A stretch of 64,000 nucleotides of DNA. It comes from Paraburkholderia bryophila (lineage in GTDB: Bacteria; Pseudomonadota; Gammaproteobacteria; Burkholderiales; Burkholderiaceae). The stretch is taken from contig NZ_JACCAS010000002.1 in assembly GCF_013409255.1 (NCBI RefSeq), positions 248,001 through 312,000 on the forward strand, in the 5' to 3' direction. Made by a program: the position numbers and the translations under genes. Under the pieces are notes generated by a model, which was given only the letters and a program-made list of their open reading frames with translations, was not told the DNA's origin and did no database searches. Below are positions 25,123-34,839 of this stretch, piece after piece. Each line of letters opens with the position of its first letter. Positions within the stretch are counted from its first letter, which is position 1.

Positions 25123-26205
25123 ATGAAAAACGACAAGGGCACGATTTCCGTCAGCATGGTCGGGGAAACCCTGGCGCTGGCGCGCGCGAGCGGCTTCGAC
25201 GCGCTGCCGCTGGCCGAAGCAACCGGCATCGCGGCGGCGCTGCTCGCCTCACCGAAGAGCCGCGTGTCGGCTGCGCAATACGGCGCGCTGTGGGCCGGCA
25301 TCGCGCGCGCATTGGACGACGAGTTTTTCGGCCAGGATTCGCGTCGCATGAAAAGCGGCAGCTTCATCGCGATGACGCAGACCGCGCTGACCGCGCGCAA
25401 CGGCGCGCAGGCACTCGCGCGGGCGGTCGGTTTCATGCGGCTGGTGCTCGACGATCTCGGCGCGCGCATCGAAACCGATGCGCAACGCGTGAGGCTGCGT
25501 TTCGTCGAGCGTGAGGGCGCCGCGCCGCCGGCCATGTTTGCCTATGCGACGTGGTTCATCCTCGTTTATGGGCTGCTGTGCTGGCTGGTCGGACGGCGTA
25601 TTCCGTTGTTCGAAGCGCGTTTTCGCTGCGCCGAACCGCCCGCCGCGCGCGAATACCGGCTGATTTTCTGCGACGAGATGCGCTTCGATCAGGCCGAGTC
25701 TTATGTCGATCTGTCGCCCGCGTTTCTCGAACTGCCCATCATTCAGACGACGAAATCGGTCAAGCCGTTTCTACGCGACGCGCCCGGCAGTTTTATCGTC
25801 AAGTACCGCAACGCGGGTTCGCTCGCGGCGCGCGTGCGCAAGATGCTGCGCGCGCTGCCGATGTCCGGCTGGCCCGCCGCCGACCGGATGGCCGGGCGGC
25901 TGAACGTCGCCGAGGCGACCATGCGGCGGCATCTGAAACAGGAAGGCTATACGTATCAGTCGATCAAGGACGACCTGCGGCGCGACATCGCGATCGGCGA
26001 GTTGCAGGACACCGACCGCACGATTGCGGATATTGCCGCGTCGGTGGGGTTTGCCGAGCCGAGCGCGTTTCATCGCGCGTTTCGGAAGTGGACGGGTATG
26101 CGGCCGACTGATTATCGGCCGGTGGGGGGTGGCGCTGCGCCGGCTACTGCGACTGCTGCGGCTGCTGCGACTGCTGCGGCTGCGGCTGTTAAGGCGAGTC
26201 GGTGA
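25123..26205 (+). CDS. AraC-family regulator with arabinose-binding-like N-terminus, divergent from the valine operon
   Basis: A 360-residue regulator of the AraC group that carries the large Arabinose_bd-type N-terminal domain (about 25-210, including FVEREGAAPPAMFAYATWFILVYG) and a C-terminal helix-turn-helix (MAGRLNVAEATMRRHLKQEG, then IADIAASVGFAEPSAFHRAF). I use ATG at 25123; the ribosome binding site is weak and the frame is open further upstream. Being divergent from the acyl-CoA dehydrogenase operon, it is the obvious candidate activator of valine/isobutyrate catabolism. The C-terminal tail after DYRPV is low-complexity Ala/Thr coded by 9-base GCTGCGACT/GCTGCGGCT repeats. Confidence 0.85.
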   Translation: MKNDKGTISVSMVGETLALARASGFDALPLAEATGIAAALLASPKSRVSAAQYGALWAGIARALDDEFFGQDSRRMKSGSFIAMTQTALTARNGAQALARAVGFMRLVLDDLGARIETDAQRVRLRFVEREGAAPPAMFAYATWFILVYGLLCWLVGRRIPLFEARFRCAEPPAAREYRLIFCDEMRFDQAESYVDLSPAFLELPIIQTTKSVKPFLRDAPGSFIVKYRNAGSLAARVRKMLRALPMSGWPAADRMAGRLNVAEATMRRHLKQEGYTYQSIKDDLRRDIAIGELQDTDRTIADIAASVGFAEPSAFHRAFRKWTGMRPTDYRPVGGGAAPATATAAAAATAAAAAVKASR

Positions 26206-26377
26206 GTGCGGTTACGGCGGCTAAGGCGATGAAGGCTCTAAAGCCCGCAGGCACGGCACGCGGCGATTTCACGCGGCGCGCGGAATCGGACTAAGCTGTA
26301 AGCAGCAGGCCTGCCTTACCAGAGGGTTCGGCCCGCGCCGCTCGCATCCTGTCGACCCGGCGCGGCAGCCGTCAGCG

Positions 26378-28102
26378 ATGAGCACGTATCCGCGTCTCCC
26401 GTTCCGGCAGTCCGGCTCGCGTATGCCGCTTATCCGTGGCGGTGTCGTGAGCCGGTTGATGCGCGGCATGACCGCGCTCGGCGTGCTTTTGGCCATCGGG
26501 TTCGCATCGTGCGAAGCGGTGGCGCCGTTGCGGGCCGAAGCGGCGGTGGCGCCCGGCAGCGTAGTGGTGATTCCAGTGGATGGCGCGATCGGTCCGGCAA
26601 GTGCGGACTTCATCGTGCGCAGCCTGCAACGCGCCGCCGAGCAGCACGCGCAACTCGCCGTGCTGCAACTCGATACGCCCGGCGGGCTCGATACGTCGAT
26701 GCGGCAGATCATCAAGGCGATTCTCGCGTCGCCGGTGCCGGTGGCCACGTTTATTGCGCCGAGCGGCGCGCGGGCCGCGAGTGCCGGGACGTATATCGTC
26801 TATGCGAGCCATATCGCGGCAATGGCGCCGGGGACCAACCTCGGCGCGGCGACGCCGATTCAGATGGGCATGGGCGGTGCGGAGCCGCCGGCGGGTGGCG
26901 GAATGCCGGGGTTGCCGGGTGCTGGTGCTGGTGCTGGTGCTGGTGCTGGTGCTGGTGCTGGTGCTGGTGCTGGTTCAACAGGTGCCAGCGGCACATCAAG
27001 CGCGTCCGCCGCTGCCACCGCTAGCGCCAGCACCCTCCCCCTCGACACCCAATCGACCGAACTCCGTAAGCAGGTTCACGACGCCGCCGCCTACATCCGC
27101 GGCCTCGCGCAAATGCGCGGGCGCAACGCCGACTGGGCCGAGCGCGCGGTACGCGAAGCCGTCAGCCTGTCGGCCGCGGAAGCCCTCGCGCAACACGTGG
27201 TCGACCTGAACGCGCGCGACCTCCCCGACCTGCTGCGCCAGCTCGACGGCCGCAAGGTCACCACCCGCAGCGGCGACGTCACGCTCGACACCGCGCACGC
27301 CCCGATCGTCACACTCGAAGCCGACTGGCGCAGCCGCTTCCTCGCCGTCATCACCGATCCCAATGTGGCGCTGGTCCTGCTGATGATCGGCATGTACGGC
27401 CTGTTCTTCGAATTCGCCAACCCGGGTTTCGTGCTGCCGGGCGTGGTCGGCGCGATCAGTCTGCTGATCGGCCTGTTCGCGATGCAGATGCTGCCGGTCA
27501 ATTACGTCGGCCTCGGTCTGATCTTTCTCGGCATCGCGTTTCTGATCGGCGAGGCGTTCCTGCCGACCTTCGGCTCGCTCGGTTTCGGCGGCGTGGTCGC
27601 GTTCGTGATCGGCGCGTTGATGCTGATCGATACCGACGTGCCCGGCTACGGCATTCCACTGCCGATGATCGCCGCCGTCGTCGTGTTCAGCGTGCTGTTC
27701 GTGCTCGGCGTGTCGCGGCTTGCATTGCGCGCGCGACGGCGGCCGGTGGTGACGGGAGCGGAAGCGTTGATCGGCAGTATCGGTGTGGTGCTCGATGGCG
27801 GTTTGCTGCCGGAGAGCCCGGCTGAAAACGCTGCTGGAAGCGCAGCCGGAAGCGCAGTTGGGAACGCAATCGAAAGTCCAACGGGAAGCGCGGTCAGCAA
27901 CGCGACCGCCGCCGGCACCATCCTCGAAACCACCACCGCCCACGCCCCGCTCGCCGGCTGGGCGCAGGTGCATGGCGAGCGCTGGCGGGTGTCCAGCGTG
28001 GCCCCGGTCGCGGCGGGCCACACCGTGCGGGTCATCGCGCGGCGCGGCCTGACGCTCACCGTGGTGCCAACGGAAGGGCGACAACAAGGAGAACGCTCAT
28101 GA
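26378..28102 (+). CDS. nfeD: NfeD-family membrane-bound ClpP-class serine protease
   Basis: A 574-residue membrane protease of the long NfeD type. After an N-terminal hydrophobic signal/anchor (about 28-45) comes a ClpP-like domain with [18 protein letters not shown] and the nucleophile Ser135 in [13 protein letters not shown]; the Lys partner of this Ser-Lys class should lie near the [15 protein letters not shown] segment. Four hydrophobic helices follow (about 325-450), then an OB-fold-like NfeD domain. The start is uncertain: several in-frame ATGs occur in the first 35 codons. Unusual features are a (Gly-Ala)9 run from a perfect GGTGCT hexamer repeat and an Asn/Ala/Ser repeat insertion in the C-terminal domain. 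Its stop overlaps the slipin start by four bases. Confidence 0.9.
   Translation: MSTYPRLPFRQSGSRMPLIRGGVVSRLMRGMTALGVLLAIGFASCEAVAPLRAEAAVAPGSVVVIPVDGAIGPASADFIVRSLQRAAEQHAQLAVLQLDTPGGLDTSMRQIIKAILASPVPVATFIAPSGARAASAGTYIVYASHIAAMAPGTNLGAATPIQMGMGGAEPPAGGGMPGLPGAGAGAGAGAGAGAGAGAGSTGASGTSSASAAATASASTLPLDTQSTELRKQVHDAAAYIRGLAQMRGRNADWAERAVREAVSLSAAEALAQHVVDLNARDLPDLLRQLDGRKVTTRSGDVTLDTAHAPIVTLEADWRSRFLAVITDPNVALVLLMIGMYGLFFEFANPGFVLPGVVGAISLLIGLFAMQMLPVNYVGLGLIFLGIAFLIGEAFLPTFGSLGFGGVVAFVIGALMLIDTDVPGYGIPLPMIAAVVVFSVLFVLGVSRLALRARRRPVVTGAEALIGSIGVVLDGGLLPESPAENAAGSAAGSAVGNAIESPTGSAVSNATAAGTILETTTAHAPLAGWAQVHGERWRVSSVAPVAAGHTVRVIARRGLTLTVVPTEGRQQGERS
26918..26971 (+). repeat. GGTGCT hexanucleotide tandem repeat, nine copies
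   Basis: Nine perfect GGTGCT units inside nfeD encode (Gly-Ala)9. The unit is a multiple of three, so slippage changes linker length, not frame. Confidence 0.95.
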
Positions 28103-28872
28103 TCGGTTTCACATTCGGCTTCACCTGCATTCTGATTCTGCTGGTGGCCGCGCTGATTGCTTCATCGATACGGATTTTTCGCGAGTACGAACGCGGTGTC
28201 GTGTTCATGCTCGGGCGCTTCTGGAAGGTCAAGGGACCGGGCCTGGTGCTGATCATCCCGATCGTGCAGCAGGCGGTGCGCATGGATCTGCGCACGGTCG
28301 TCTTCGACGTGCCGCCGCAGGACGTGATCACGCGCGACAACGTCTCGGTGAAGGTCAACGCAGTGGTGTATTTCCGCGTCGTCGATCCGGAGAAGGCAGT
28401 GATTCAGGTGGCGCGTTACTTCGAGGCGACCAGCCAGTTATCGCAAACCACGCTGCGCGCGGTGCTCGGCAAACACGAACTCGACGAACTGCTAGCCGAT
28501 CGCGAGCAACTCAACGCCGACATCCAGAAAGTGCTCGACGCGCAGACCGACGCGTGGGGCATCAAGGTGTCGATCGTCGAGATCAAGCACGTGGACATCA
28601 ATGAAACGATGATTCGCGCGATCGCCCGGCAGGCCGAAGCCGAGCGCGAGCGGCGCGCCAAGGTGATTCACGCGGAAGGCGAATTGCAGGCCTCGCAGCA
28701 TCTGCTGGAAGCGGCGCAGACGCTGGCGCAGCAGCCACAGGCCATGCAACTGCGCTATCTGCAAACCCTCACGACGATCGCCGCCGACAAGAATTCGACG
28801 ATTGTGTTTCCGTTGCCGATCGATCTGTTGAGCGCGGTGCTGGATCGCTTCAGCAAGCCGTCGGGGTCGTAG
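28099..28872 (+). CDS. Slipin (SPFH/stomatin-family membrane protein)
   Basis: A 257-residue stomatin homologue: an N-terminal hydrophobic segment (about 5-25), then the SPFH domain beginning [22 protein letters not shown] and containing [24 protein letters not shown], then a charged coiled-coil ([20 protein letters not shown]). It is predicted to form an inner-membrane microdomain scaffold that is paired with, and probably a substrate or partner of, the NfeD protease. The start overlaps the nfeD stop (ATGA) and is preceded by AAGGAG inside nfeD, the classical nfeD-slipin operon arrangement. Confidence 0.94.
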   Translation: MIGFTFGFTCILILLVAALIASSIRIFREYERGVVFMLGRFWKVKGPGLVLIIPIVQQAVRMDLRTVVFDVPPQDVITRDNVSVKVNAVVYFRVVDPEKAVIQVARYFEATSQLSQTTLRAVLGKHELDELLADREQLNADIQKVLDAQTDAWGIKVSIVEIKHVDINETMIRAIARQAEAERERRAKVIHAEGELQASQHLLEAAQTLAQQPQAMQLRYLQTLTTIAADKNSTIVFPLPIDLLSAVLDRFSKPSGS

Positions 28873-29025
28873 TTGGCTTCATAAGTGGCTTCATAAGCGG
28901 CGGTGCCGTGAGACCCCGATTGAGCCGCGAAGTGAAACGGTGCATTGCCTTCAATCGCCTTACTCGATGTGGAGGGCAAAACTAGAATAGGAGGATTGTT
29001 TTTAACCGCTCCCTGGGAGCTCGTC

Positions 29026-29286
29026 ATGAAAATTGCATCTCTGGTTGGACTCGGCGCGTTGTTGATCGCCGTGAGTATGAGCAGCGCGATCGCGCAGACT
29101 TCGGCTCGCGCCAATGATCCGTCCGCGCCGAAAACGCGTGCCGAGGTCCGGGCCGATCTCGCCGAATGGCGCGCCGCCGGATACGATCCGCTCGACTGGA
29201 TCGACTATCCGAACAACGCGCAGCGCGCGGGGCGCATCGTCGCGGCACGGCGCGCGCAAGCGGCCGGCGGGACGATGACGCAGTAA
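29026..29286 (+). CDS. Small secreted DUF4148-type protein
   Basis: An 86-residue protein with a clear signal peptide (MKIASLVGLGALLIAVSMSS, likely cleaved after AIAQ) and a short mature domain with TRAEVRADLAEWRAAGYDP, the pattern of DUF4148 proteins that are multiplied in Burkholderiaceae. Such proteins are exported to the periplasm or beyond; their function is unknown. GGGAG precedes the start at 29026. An open extension upstream of that ATG is not part of the protein. Confidence 0.88.
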   Translation: MKIASLVGLGALLIAVSMSSAIAQTSARANDPSAPKTRAEVRADLAEWRAAGYDPLDWIDYPNNAQRAGRIVAARRAQAAGGTMTQ

Positions 29287-29412
29287 GCGGCGCTCACGCC
29301 GTCACGCGGCATGCCGGGCCGCCCGCGACTGCAACGGTCGTGGGCGTTGTGGGTCTGGCGTGTCTCTGTTCTCCGCTTGTTCCGCTTGTTTACGTCCACC
29401 TCCGCTCTCCGC

Positions 29413-29440
29413 ACGCCCCACGCCCCACGCCCCACGCCCC
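29413..29440. repeat. Four tandem copies of ACGCCCC
   Basis: A perfect 7-bp unit repeated four times in the 246-bp gap between the DUF4148 gene and the YaiI-like gene. It is not inside a credible gene. Confidence 0.9.
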
Positions 29441-29532
29441 ACAACATCGTAAATCCGCTTGCCGCGCCGCCTCGCTCGCTGGCAAGGTATCATCTCGCCC
29501 CTTCGACACACCCCGCAGTGGGAATCCGCACG

Positions 29533-29910
29533 ATGCCAATCTGGGTTGACGCCGACGCCTGTCCGGTCGTGATCAAGGAAATGCTGTACCGCGCCGCGCG
29601 CCGCACCGGCATGACGCTGACATTGGTCGCCAATTCGTTTCTACGTGTGCCGCCGTCGCCGCTGATCCGCGCGATCCAGGTGCCGGCCGGTTTCGACGCC
29701 GCCGACGATTGGATCGCCGAACGCGTCGTCGCGGGCGATCTCGTGATTACCGCCGACATTCCGCTCGCCGCCGTCAATCGTGATTACAATCCGGCCGTAG
29801 TGCTGCCGTGCAGCCGCGGCACCGACGCAACAGCCACGCAAACAACGCGACGCCAAACCGCATCGCCCGTTTTCAGCCTCACCGCCTCAACCACAAGAAA
29901 CGCTTTCTGA
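29533..29910 (+). CDS. YaiI/YqxD (DUF188) family protein with aberrant, shortened C-terminus
   Basis: The first 80 or so residues are a textbook DUF188 protein: [52 protein letters not shown] and [13 protein letters not shown]. Family members of about 150 residues continue with a H-A-L-N-P-R-G-like block and a conserved helical end; here the sequence after PLAA turns into an unrelated Thr/Arg-rich tail and stops at 125 residues. No other frame restores the missing block, so this looks like a deletion or replacement of the 3' end and the product may be non-functional. The family has a PIN-like fold of unknown biological role. Confidence 0.75.
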   Translation: MPIWVDADACPVVIKEMLYRAARRTGMTLTLVANSFLRVPPSPLIRAIQVPAGFDAADDWIAERVVAGDLVITADIPLAAVNRDYNPAVVLPCSRGTDATATQTTRRQTASPVFSLTASTTRNAF

Positions 29911-29929
29911 ACGACGAGAGACCCGCCTC

Positions 29930-31231
29930 ATGGACGCCATAAACCGCTACTTCGGCTTCGACGCCGCCGGCACCAACCTGCGCACCGAAGTGCTCGCAGG
30001 ACTCACCACCTTCCTGACGATGGCTTACATCATCTTCGTCAACCCGGCGATTCTCGGCGACGCCGGCATGCCGAAAGACGCGGTGTTCGTCGCGACCTGC
30101 ATCGTGGCCGCGCTGGCGTCGCTGATCATGGGTCTGTACGCGAATTACCCGATCGCGCTCGCGCCCGGCATGGGCCTGAACGCGTACTTCGCGTACACGG
30201 TCGTCAAGGGCATGGGCTTCACGTGGCAGGCCGCGCTCGGCGCGGTGTTCATCTCCGGCTGCCTGTTCATGATCGTCACGCTGTTTCGTGTGCGCGAGGT
30301 GATCGTCAACGGCATTCCGCACTCCATCCGCATCGCGATCACCGGCGGCATCGGCCTCTTTCTCGCGATCATTTCGCTGAAGACGGCCGGCGTCGTGGTC
30401 GGCAATCCGGCCACGCTCGTCACGCTCGGCGATCTGCACAGTCCGCACGTGATTCTCGCGGTGATCGGCTTCTTCGCGATCGTCACGCTCGACTATCTGA
30501 AGGTGCGCGGCGCGATTCTGATCGGCATTGTCGGCGTGACCGTGCTGAGCTTTTTCTTCGGCGGCAATCAGTTTCACGGCATTGTCTCCGCGCCGCCGTC
30601 CATCTCGCCGACGCTGTTCCAGCTCGACATTCGCGGCGCGCTGTCCACCGGCGTGCTGAACGTGATCCTCGTGTTCTTCCTCGTCGAACTGTTCGATGCG
30701 ACCGGCACGCTGATGGGCGTGGCCAATCGCGCGGGGCTGCTGGTGGAAGGCAAGATGCATCGACTGAACCGCGCGCTGCTCGCCGATAGCACGGCGATCC
30801 TGGCGGGCTCGATGCTGGGCACGTCGTCGACCACCGCGTATATCGAAAGCGCGTCGGGCGTGCAGGCGGGTGGACGCACCGGCGTCACCGCGATCACCGT
30901 CGCAGTGCTGTTCCTCGCGGCGCTGTTTTTCGCGCCGCTGGCGGGCGTGGTGCCCGGCTACGCGACGGCGCCGGCGCTGCTGTACGTGTCGTGCCTGATG
31001 TTGCGCGAAATGCTCGACCTGCCGTGGGACGACGCCACCGAAGTCGTGCCGGCCGCGCTGACCGCGCTGCTGATGCCGTTCACCTATTCGATCGCCAACG
31101 GCGTCGCGTTCGGCTTCATTTCGTATGCGGGATTGAAACTGCTGACGGGCCAGGCGCGCAAGGTCAAGCTGGTGGTGTGGATCATCGCCGCGATCTTCCT
31201 GTTCCGATATTTCTATCTCGGCAGCGAATAA
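29930..31231 (+). CDS. NCS2 AzgA-type purine permease (adenine/guanine/hypoxanthine)
   Basis: A 433-residue inner-membrane permease. It begins with the AzgA-type block FGFDAAGTNLRTEVLAGLTTFLTMAYIIFVNPAIL and has further signatures ALAPGMGLNAYF, GIPHSIRIAITGGIGLFLA and the SSTTAYIESASG block of the substrate site, with about 13 hydrophobic helices. These permeases bring purine bases in with protons. The gene is 19 bases downstream of the YaiI-like stop codon. Which purine is taken up cannot be told from sequence. Confidence 0.94.
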   Translation: MDAINRYFGFDAAGTNLRTEVLAGLTTFLTMAYIIFVNPAILGDAGMPKDAVFVATCIVAALASLIMGLYANYPIALAPGMGLNAYFAYTVVKGMGFTWQAALGAVFISGCLFMIVTLFRVREVIVNGIPHSIRIAITGGIGLFLAIISLKTAGVVVGNPATLVTLGDLHSPHVILAVIGFFAIVTLDYLKVRGAILIGIVGVTVLSFFFGGNQFHGIVSAPPSISPTLFQLDIRGALSTGVLNVILVFFLVELFDATGTLMGVANRAGLLVEGKMHRLNRALLADSTAILAGSMLGTSSTTAYIESASGVQAGGRTGVTAITVAVLFLAALFFAPLAGVVPGYATAPALLYVSCLMLREMLDLPWDDATEVVPAALTALLMPFTYSIANGVAFGFISYAGLKLLTGQARKVKLVVWIIAAIFLFRYFYLGSE

Positions 31232-31264
31232 TTGCGACGCATGATCTGAAGATCTGAAAAGTCG

Positions 31265-31285
31265 GTTGCCGCGCGATGCGGCAAC
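31265..31285 (+). terminator. Short hairpin downstream of the purine permease
   Basis: An 8-bp perfect stem (GTTGCCGC, loop GCGAT, GCGGCAAC) lies 34 bases past the stop. No T-run follows. Confidence 0.35.
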
Positions 31286-31413
31286 GACATGAGCCGATGC
31301 GGCGCAAAGCCGCACGCTCAAGCAGGCTCAAGCGCGATCAGGCTCGATTACGCGGGACGCCGGTTGGCGCGGTTGCTGACCCCCACGCTTCCGGCAGTCA
31401 GACCATTGGCGCC

Positions 31414-31704
31414 TCAGTTGCGCCAGTTCGCTTCGTAGAAGCGCACATAGCCGCTTCGCAACACCAGGCACTGCGCGCGCGTTTCCGACAGCAAACGCCG
31501 CGTGGCCGCTTCGATCCGGGTGCGATGCGCGTCGAATGCGCCGACCATGTCTTCCAGTCGCGGCGATGCCGCGCCGTAGTGGTCTTCCAGCGCTTCCGCG
31601 GTGATCATGCATTCCACCCTTTGCCCGTCGACCATCGCCGGGAACGCCAAAGTGAGTTCGCGACCTGAATATTCAGGAGTTTCGTTAGGGAATAGGATCT
31701 GCAT
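31414..31704 (-). CDS. DUF1488 family protein
   Basis: A 96-residue soluble protein with the DUF1488 layout: an N-terminal strand region (LTLAFPAMVDGQRVECMIT), the helix ALEDHYGA and an Arg-rich C-terminal helix. Function is unknown. It is convergent with the purine permease and begins MQILFPNETPEYSG. Confidence 0.82.
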   Translation of the reverse strand: MQILFPNETPEYSGRELTLAFPAMVDGQRVECMITAEALEDHYGAASPRLEDMVGAFDAHRTRIEAATRRLLSETRAQCLVLRSGYVRFYEANWRN

Positions 31705-32107
31705 GGGAGTTCACCTGGAGAGTTGGGCGCCGCGCATGGTGTCGCCGGGTTATGCGCACGCCGGTTACGTCCGATCGCGCCTGCCGTTGACTCCTCCTTG
31801 TTCAATTGCCGGCGACGCGGGCTCGTCACCCCATGACGACGGCCGCGCAATTCGCGCCCCGCGGAGGTGATTTGATTCACTCTAGACGAGTTCTGGCGCG
31901 GCGCAAGTTTTCCTTTTCGTTTGCTTGATTTTGGTGCCTGTCACGGTTTTTTTGGGCACGCCGCGGGCGCGATCCCGGTTTTTTCCCGTGCCGCGCACGA
32001 TGCGCTTCGTCCTGTAATATCGGTGCTGGGCCGCAAGCGCATATGTTGCGATGCGGCATCGAGCGACGGGCAACGCACCCGTCGCGTCCGATCACCGGAG
32101 ACACGCA
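31705..32107. other. Gene-free gap between DUF1488 and the sigma-54 activator
   Basis: This divergent promoter region contains no credible gene. Upstream of DUF1488 on the minus strand, TTGCGC and TAGAGT are spaced by 16 bases (about 31885-31915) as a weak candidate promoter. I found no GGCAC...TTGC-type sigma-54 promoter in it. Confidence 0.35.
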
Positions 32108-34111
32108 TTGACCCAACGCCCTGCCTCGCCGGCCAGCATCGGTCGGCCTGATGTCATCGCGCAAGCTCACGCCCGTTCGGTCGAGATCGGCCTGCGTGCG
32201 TCGGAAACGCCGGATTTTCATCCGCTGCGTCAGCCGGTGTTGCGCGAGCTCGTCGAGCGCAATCAATCGCTTTACACGCATGCGTTGCCGGTCATGGAGA
32301 CGCTGCACGCGCAGATCGTCGACACGCAAAGCATGGTGCTGCTCACCGATAGCCACGGCGTGATCCTGCATAGTCTCGGCGACAGCGACTTCATCGAAAA
32401 AGCCAATCGCGTCGCGTTGTGCCCGGGCGTCTCGTGGGCCGAAGCGGATCGCGGCACCAATGCGATCGGCACGGCGCTGGTGGACGGACAACCTACCGTC
32501 GTGCATGGCGGCGAGCATTTTCTGCATGCCAACCGGATTCTCACCTGTTCGTGCGCGCCGATCGCCGATCCGTTCGGGCGCACCATCGGCGCGCTCGACG
32601 TGAGCGGCGACACGCGCGGCTTTCATAAGCACACGCTCGCGCTCGTCAGAATGTCGGCGCAGATGATTGAAAATCATCTGTTCTCCAACCAGTTCGCCGA
32701 TTCGATCCGGGTCCACTTTCACGCGCGCGCGGAGTTCATCGGCACGTTGTTCGAAGGGCTCGCGGCCTTCGCGCCGGACGGACGGTTTCTGTCGGCGAAT
32801 CGCAGCGCGCTGTTTCAATTCGGGCAGCCGCTCGCCGATCTGCAACGGCAACCGATCGATGCGTTGTTCGGAATCGCGTTCGCGAAGCTGTTGCAGCAGA
32901 TCACGCGCGCGCCTGGTGAAAGTATCGAGTTGACATTGCCGAGCGGCGTGCGCGTGGTGGCACGCGGCGAGTACGCGACGCCGCGTTATGTCGCGCCGGC
33001 GGAAAATCGCGCGAGTTCGTCGCGTGAGTTTGGATCCGGTGCGGCGCAGTTGGCCTTCACGGCAGCGCAGCAGCGAGGCGAGCCCGTCCCGCTCGCGACC
33101 CTGGAAACGCTCGACACCGGCGATGCGCACATGGCCGCGGTGCTACGGCGTGTGGCCAAACTGCGTGGCCGCGATATTCCCCTTCTCGTGCTCGGTAAGA
33201 CCGGCACCGGCAAAGAGTGGCTCGCGCGTGCGATCCATCACGATTCGCCGCGACGGGGCGCGCCGTTCGTGGCGTTGAATTGCGCGGCGCTGCCGGACAC
33301 GCTGATCGAAGCGGAACTGTTCGGCTACGAAGACGGCGCGTTTACCGGCGCGAAAAAACGCGGCAGCGTCGGCAAGATCGTGCAGGCCGACGGCGGCACG
33401 CTGTTCCTCGACGAAATCGGCGACATGCCTCTCGCCCAGCAGGTGCGGCTGATGCGAGTGCTGCAGGAGCGCACCGTCGTGCCGCTCGGCGGCACGCGCG
33501 CGATTCCGGTCGATCTGCGCGTCATCTGCGCGACGCACCGCAACCTGCGTGAAATGATCGAAGCGGGCACCTTCCGCGAAGACCTGTATTACCGGATCAA
33601 CGGACTCGTCGTCACGTTACCGGCGCTACGCGAGCGCAGCGATCTGGCGGCGCTCGTCACGCGCATCCTGGCGTTGCAGCCGGATGGCGAGCGTCTGCCG
33701 CGGCGGGTGTCGGCTGCGGTGCTCGAGCGTTTCGCGCAGTGCCGCTGGCCGGGCAATTTGCGGCAGATGGCCAACGTGCTACGCACCGCGAGCATCATGG
33801 CCGAAGGCGCGGAGCAGATCGAGCTCGATGATTTGCCGGAAGACTTTTTGCAGGATTGCGTCGATGTGGCGGGCGGTGAGGTGGTGCGGCTGCCGGTGAC
33901 GGTGGCGGCTGTGGAACGCCGCGATGGTGGCGACGCTCGCCTTGCCGGCGTCGCGACGCAATCGCCTGCGCGAATGGAGGACTGGCAGGCCAGGTTGATC
34001 GCGCAGACGCTCGCTCGGCTCGGCGGTAATGTATCGGCGGCGGCGCGCGAGTTGGGGCTGGCGCGTAATACCGTGTACCGATATTTGCGGCGCACCGGGG
34101 CGGCTCATTGA
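32108..34111 (+). CDS. AcoR-like sigma-54-dependent activator (GAF-PAS-AAA+-Fis)
   Basis: A 667-residue enhancer-binding protein. A GAF-type sensor covers about 60-200 ([17 protein letters not shown] and [18 protein letters not shown]), a PAS-like region about 205-300, and the AAA+ domain about 340-565 with Walker [10 protein letters not shown], the sigma-54 contact loop GAFTGA, and Walker [12 protein letters not shown]. The end is a Fis-type helix-turn-helix ([23 protein letters not shown]). I take TTG at 32108 as start because GGAG is seven bases upstream; a longer ATG frame is possible. The family includes AcoR, the acetoin-catabolism activator, but no acetoin genes adjoin it, so its target is unknown. 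Confidence 0.9.
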   Translation: MTQRPASPASIGRPDVIAQAHARSVEIGLRASETPDFHPLRQPVLRELVERNQSLYTHALPVMETLHAQIVDTQSMVLLTDSHGVILHSLGDSDFIEKANRVALCPGVSWAEADRGTNAIGTALVDGQPTVVHGGEHFLHANRILTCSCAPIADPFGRTIGALDVSGDTRGFHKHTLALVRMSAQMIENHLFSNQFADSIRVHFHARAEFIGTLFEGLAAFAPDGRFLSANRSALFQFGQPLADLQRQPIDALFGIAFAKLLQQITRAPGESIELTLPSGVRVVARGEYATPRYVAPAENRASSSREFGSGAAQLAFTAAQQRGEPVPLATLETLDTGDAHMAAVLRRVAKLRGRDIPLLVLGKTGTGKEWLARAIHHDSPRRGAPFVALNCAALPDTLIEAELFGYEDGAFTGAKKRGSVGKIVQADGGTLFLDEIGDMPLAQQVRLMRVLQERTVVPLGGTRAIPVDLRVICATHRNLREMIEAGTFREDLYYRINGLVVTLPALRERSDLAALVTRILALQPDGERLPRRVSAAVLERFAQCRWPGNLRQMANVLRTASIMAEGAEQIELDDLPEDFLQDCVDVAGGEVVRLPVTVAAVERRDGGDARLAGVATQSPARMEDWQARLIAQTLARLGGNVSAAARELGLARNTVYRYLRRTGAAH

Positions 34112-34169
34112 GGTGGGGCGTTGAGCGACCGTTAAGGCCGCACGTTAACGCTGCTCGTTGAGACAACTC

Positions 34170-34212
34170 CGCCGGGGTCGCTCATTTAGACGACTCGCCA
34201 GGGTCGCTCATT
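34170..34212. repeat. 26-bp-period direct repeat
   Basis: CGCCGGGGTCGCTCATT (34170-34186) recurs with one change as CGCCAGGGTCGCTCATT (34196-34212), 26 bases apart, in the gap between the sigma-54 activator and the ferredoxin gene. Confidence 0.8.
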
Positions 34213-34283
34213 GATGCAGCTTGTCGAGGCGGTCAACAGAAGCAGCACCGTGTAAAGTGTGACGCAATCCGTCACAAACTCAC

Positions 34284-34598
34284 ATGATGTCCGATTCCAC
34301 CCGCCCGCCTCTGGTTCGCATCGAACCGCTCGGTCAGAGCTTCGAGGCTCCCGATTCGCTGACCATTCTCGAAGCCGCCGGGTTCGCGAATCTGCATTTG
34401 CCACGCTCGTGCCGCAATGGCACGTGCAGAACATGTATGTGCCGGATGACGGCCGGACGCGTGAGCTACATGATCGAGTGGCCGGGGCTGAGCCGCGAAG
34501 AAAAGGCCGAAGGCTATATCCTGCCGTGCGTGGCGATCGCGGAAACCGATGTGGTGCTGGAAGTCCCCGATGCGGTCGGACTGGCGCCGCTGAAATGA
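34284..34598 (+). CDS. Plant-type 2Fe-2S ferredoxin
   Basis: A 104-residue electron carrier. The cluster ligands are Cys43, Cys48, Cys51 (SCRNGTCRTC, the C-x4-C-x2-C pattern) and Cys82 (ILPCVA). Cys53 is extra. A loop between the third and fourth ligands holds MIEWPGLSREEKAEGY, as in small bacterial ferredoxins of this kind. It is encoded alone, without an oxygenase or reductase partner nearby. No clear ribosome binding site is seen upstream of the double ATG. Confidence 0.9.
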   Translation: MMSDSTRPPLVRIEPLGQSFEAPDSLTILEAAGFANLHLPRSCRNGTCRTCMCRMTAGRVSYMIEWPGLSREEKAEGYILPCVAIAETDVVLEVPDAVGLAPLK

Positions 34599-34644
34599 AC
34601 GCGGCGCCGGCGGCATCTTGAGCGCCGATGCGCGCTAACCTGAC

Positions 34645-34839
34645 TTAGCGCGAGTTGCCCATTGCCCGGGCGATTTTTTTATCCGTGGTGTACTGGCTCA
34701 ACGCATACACCGACCAGATCGCGGCCGGAATCCAGCCGATCACCGTGAGTTGCAGCAACAGACAGATGATCCCCGCGAACGGACGGCCGATCGTGAAGAA
34801 CTGAAACCACGGCAAAACAATGGCAAGCAAGAGACGCAT
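34645..34839 (-). CDS. YqaE/Pmp3-family small membrane protein
   Basis: A 64-residue protein with two hydrophobic helices (LLLAIVLPWFQFFTIGR and a second after PFAGIICLLLQLTVIGWIPA), typical of the Pmp3/YqaE family, which is linked to membrane potential and salt/cold stress. AGGAA precedes the start at 34839; an upstream poly-Ser extension encoded by a GAT/TGA-rich run is not part of it. Confidence 0.82.
   Translation of the reverse strand: MRLLLAIVLPWFQFFTIGRPFAGIICLLLQLTVIGWIPAAIWSVYALSQYTTDKKIARAMGNSR

Noticed and set aside
26918..26971. GGTGCT repeat as an on/off phase-variation switch
   Set aside because: The unit is six bases, so slippage never shifts the frame; only linker length can change.
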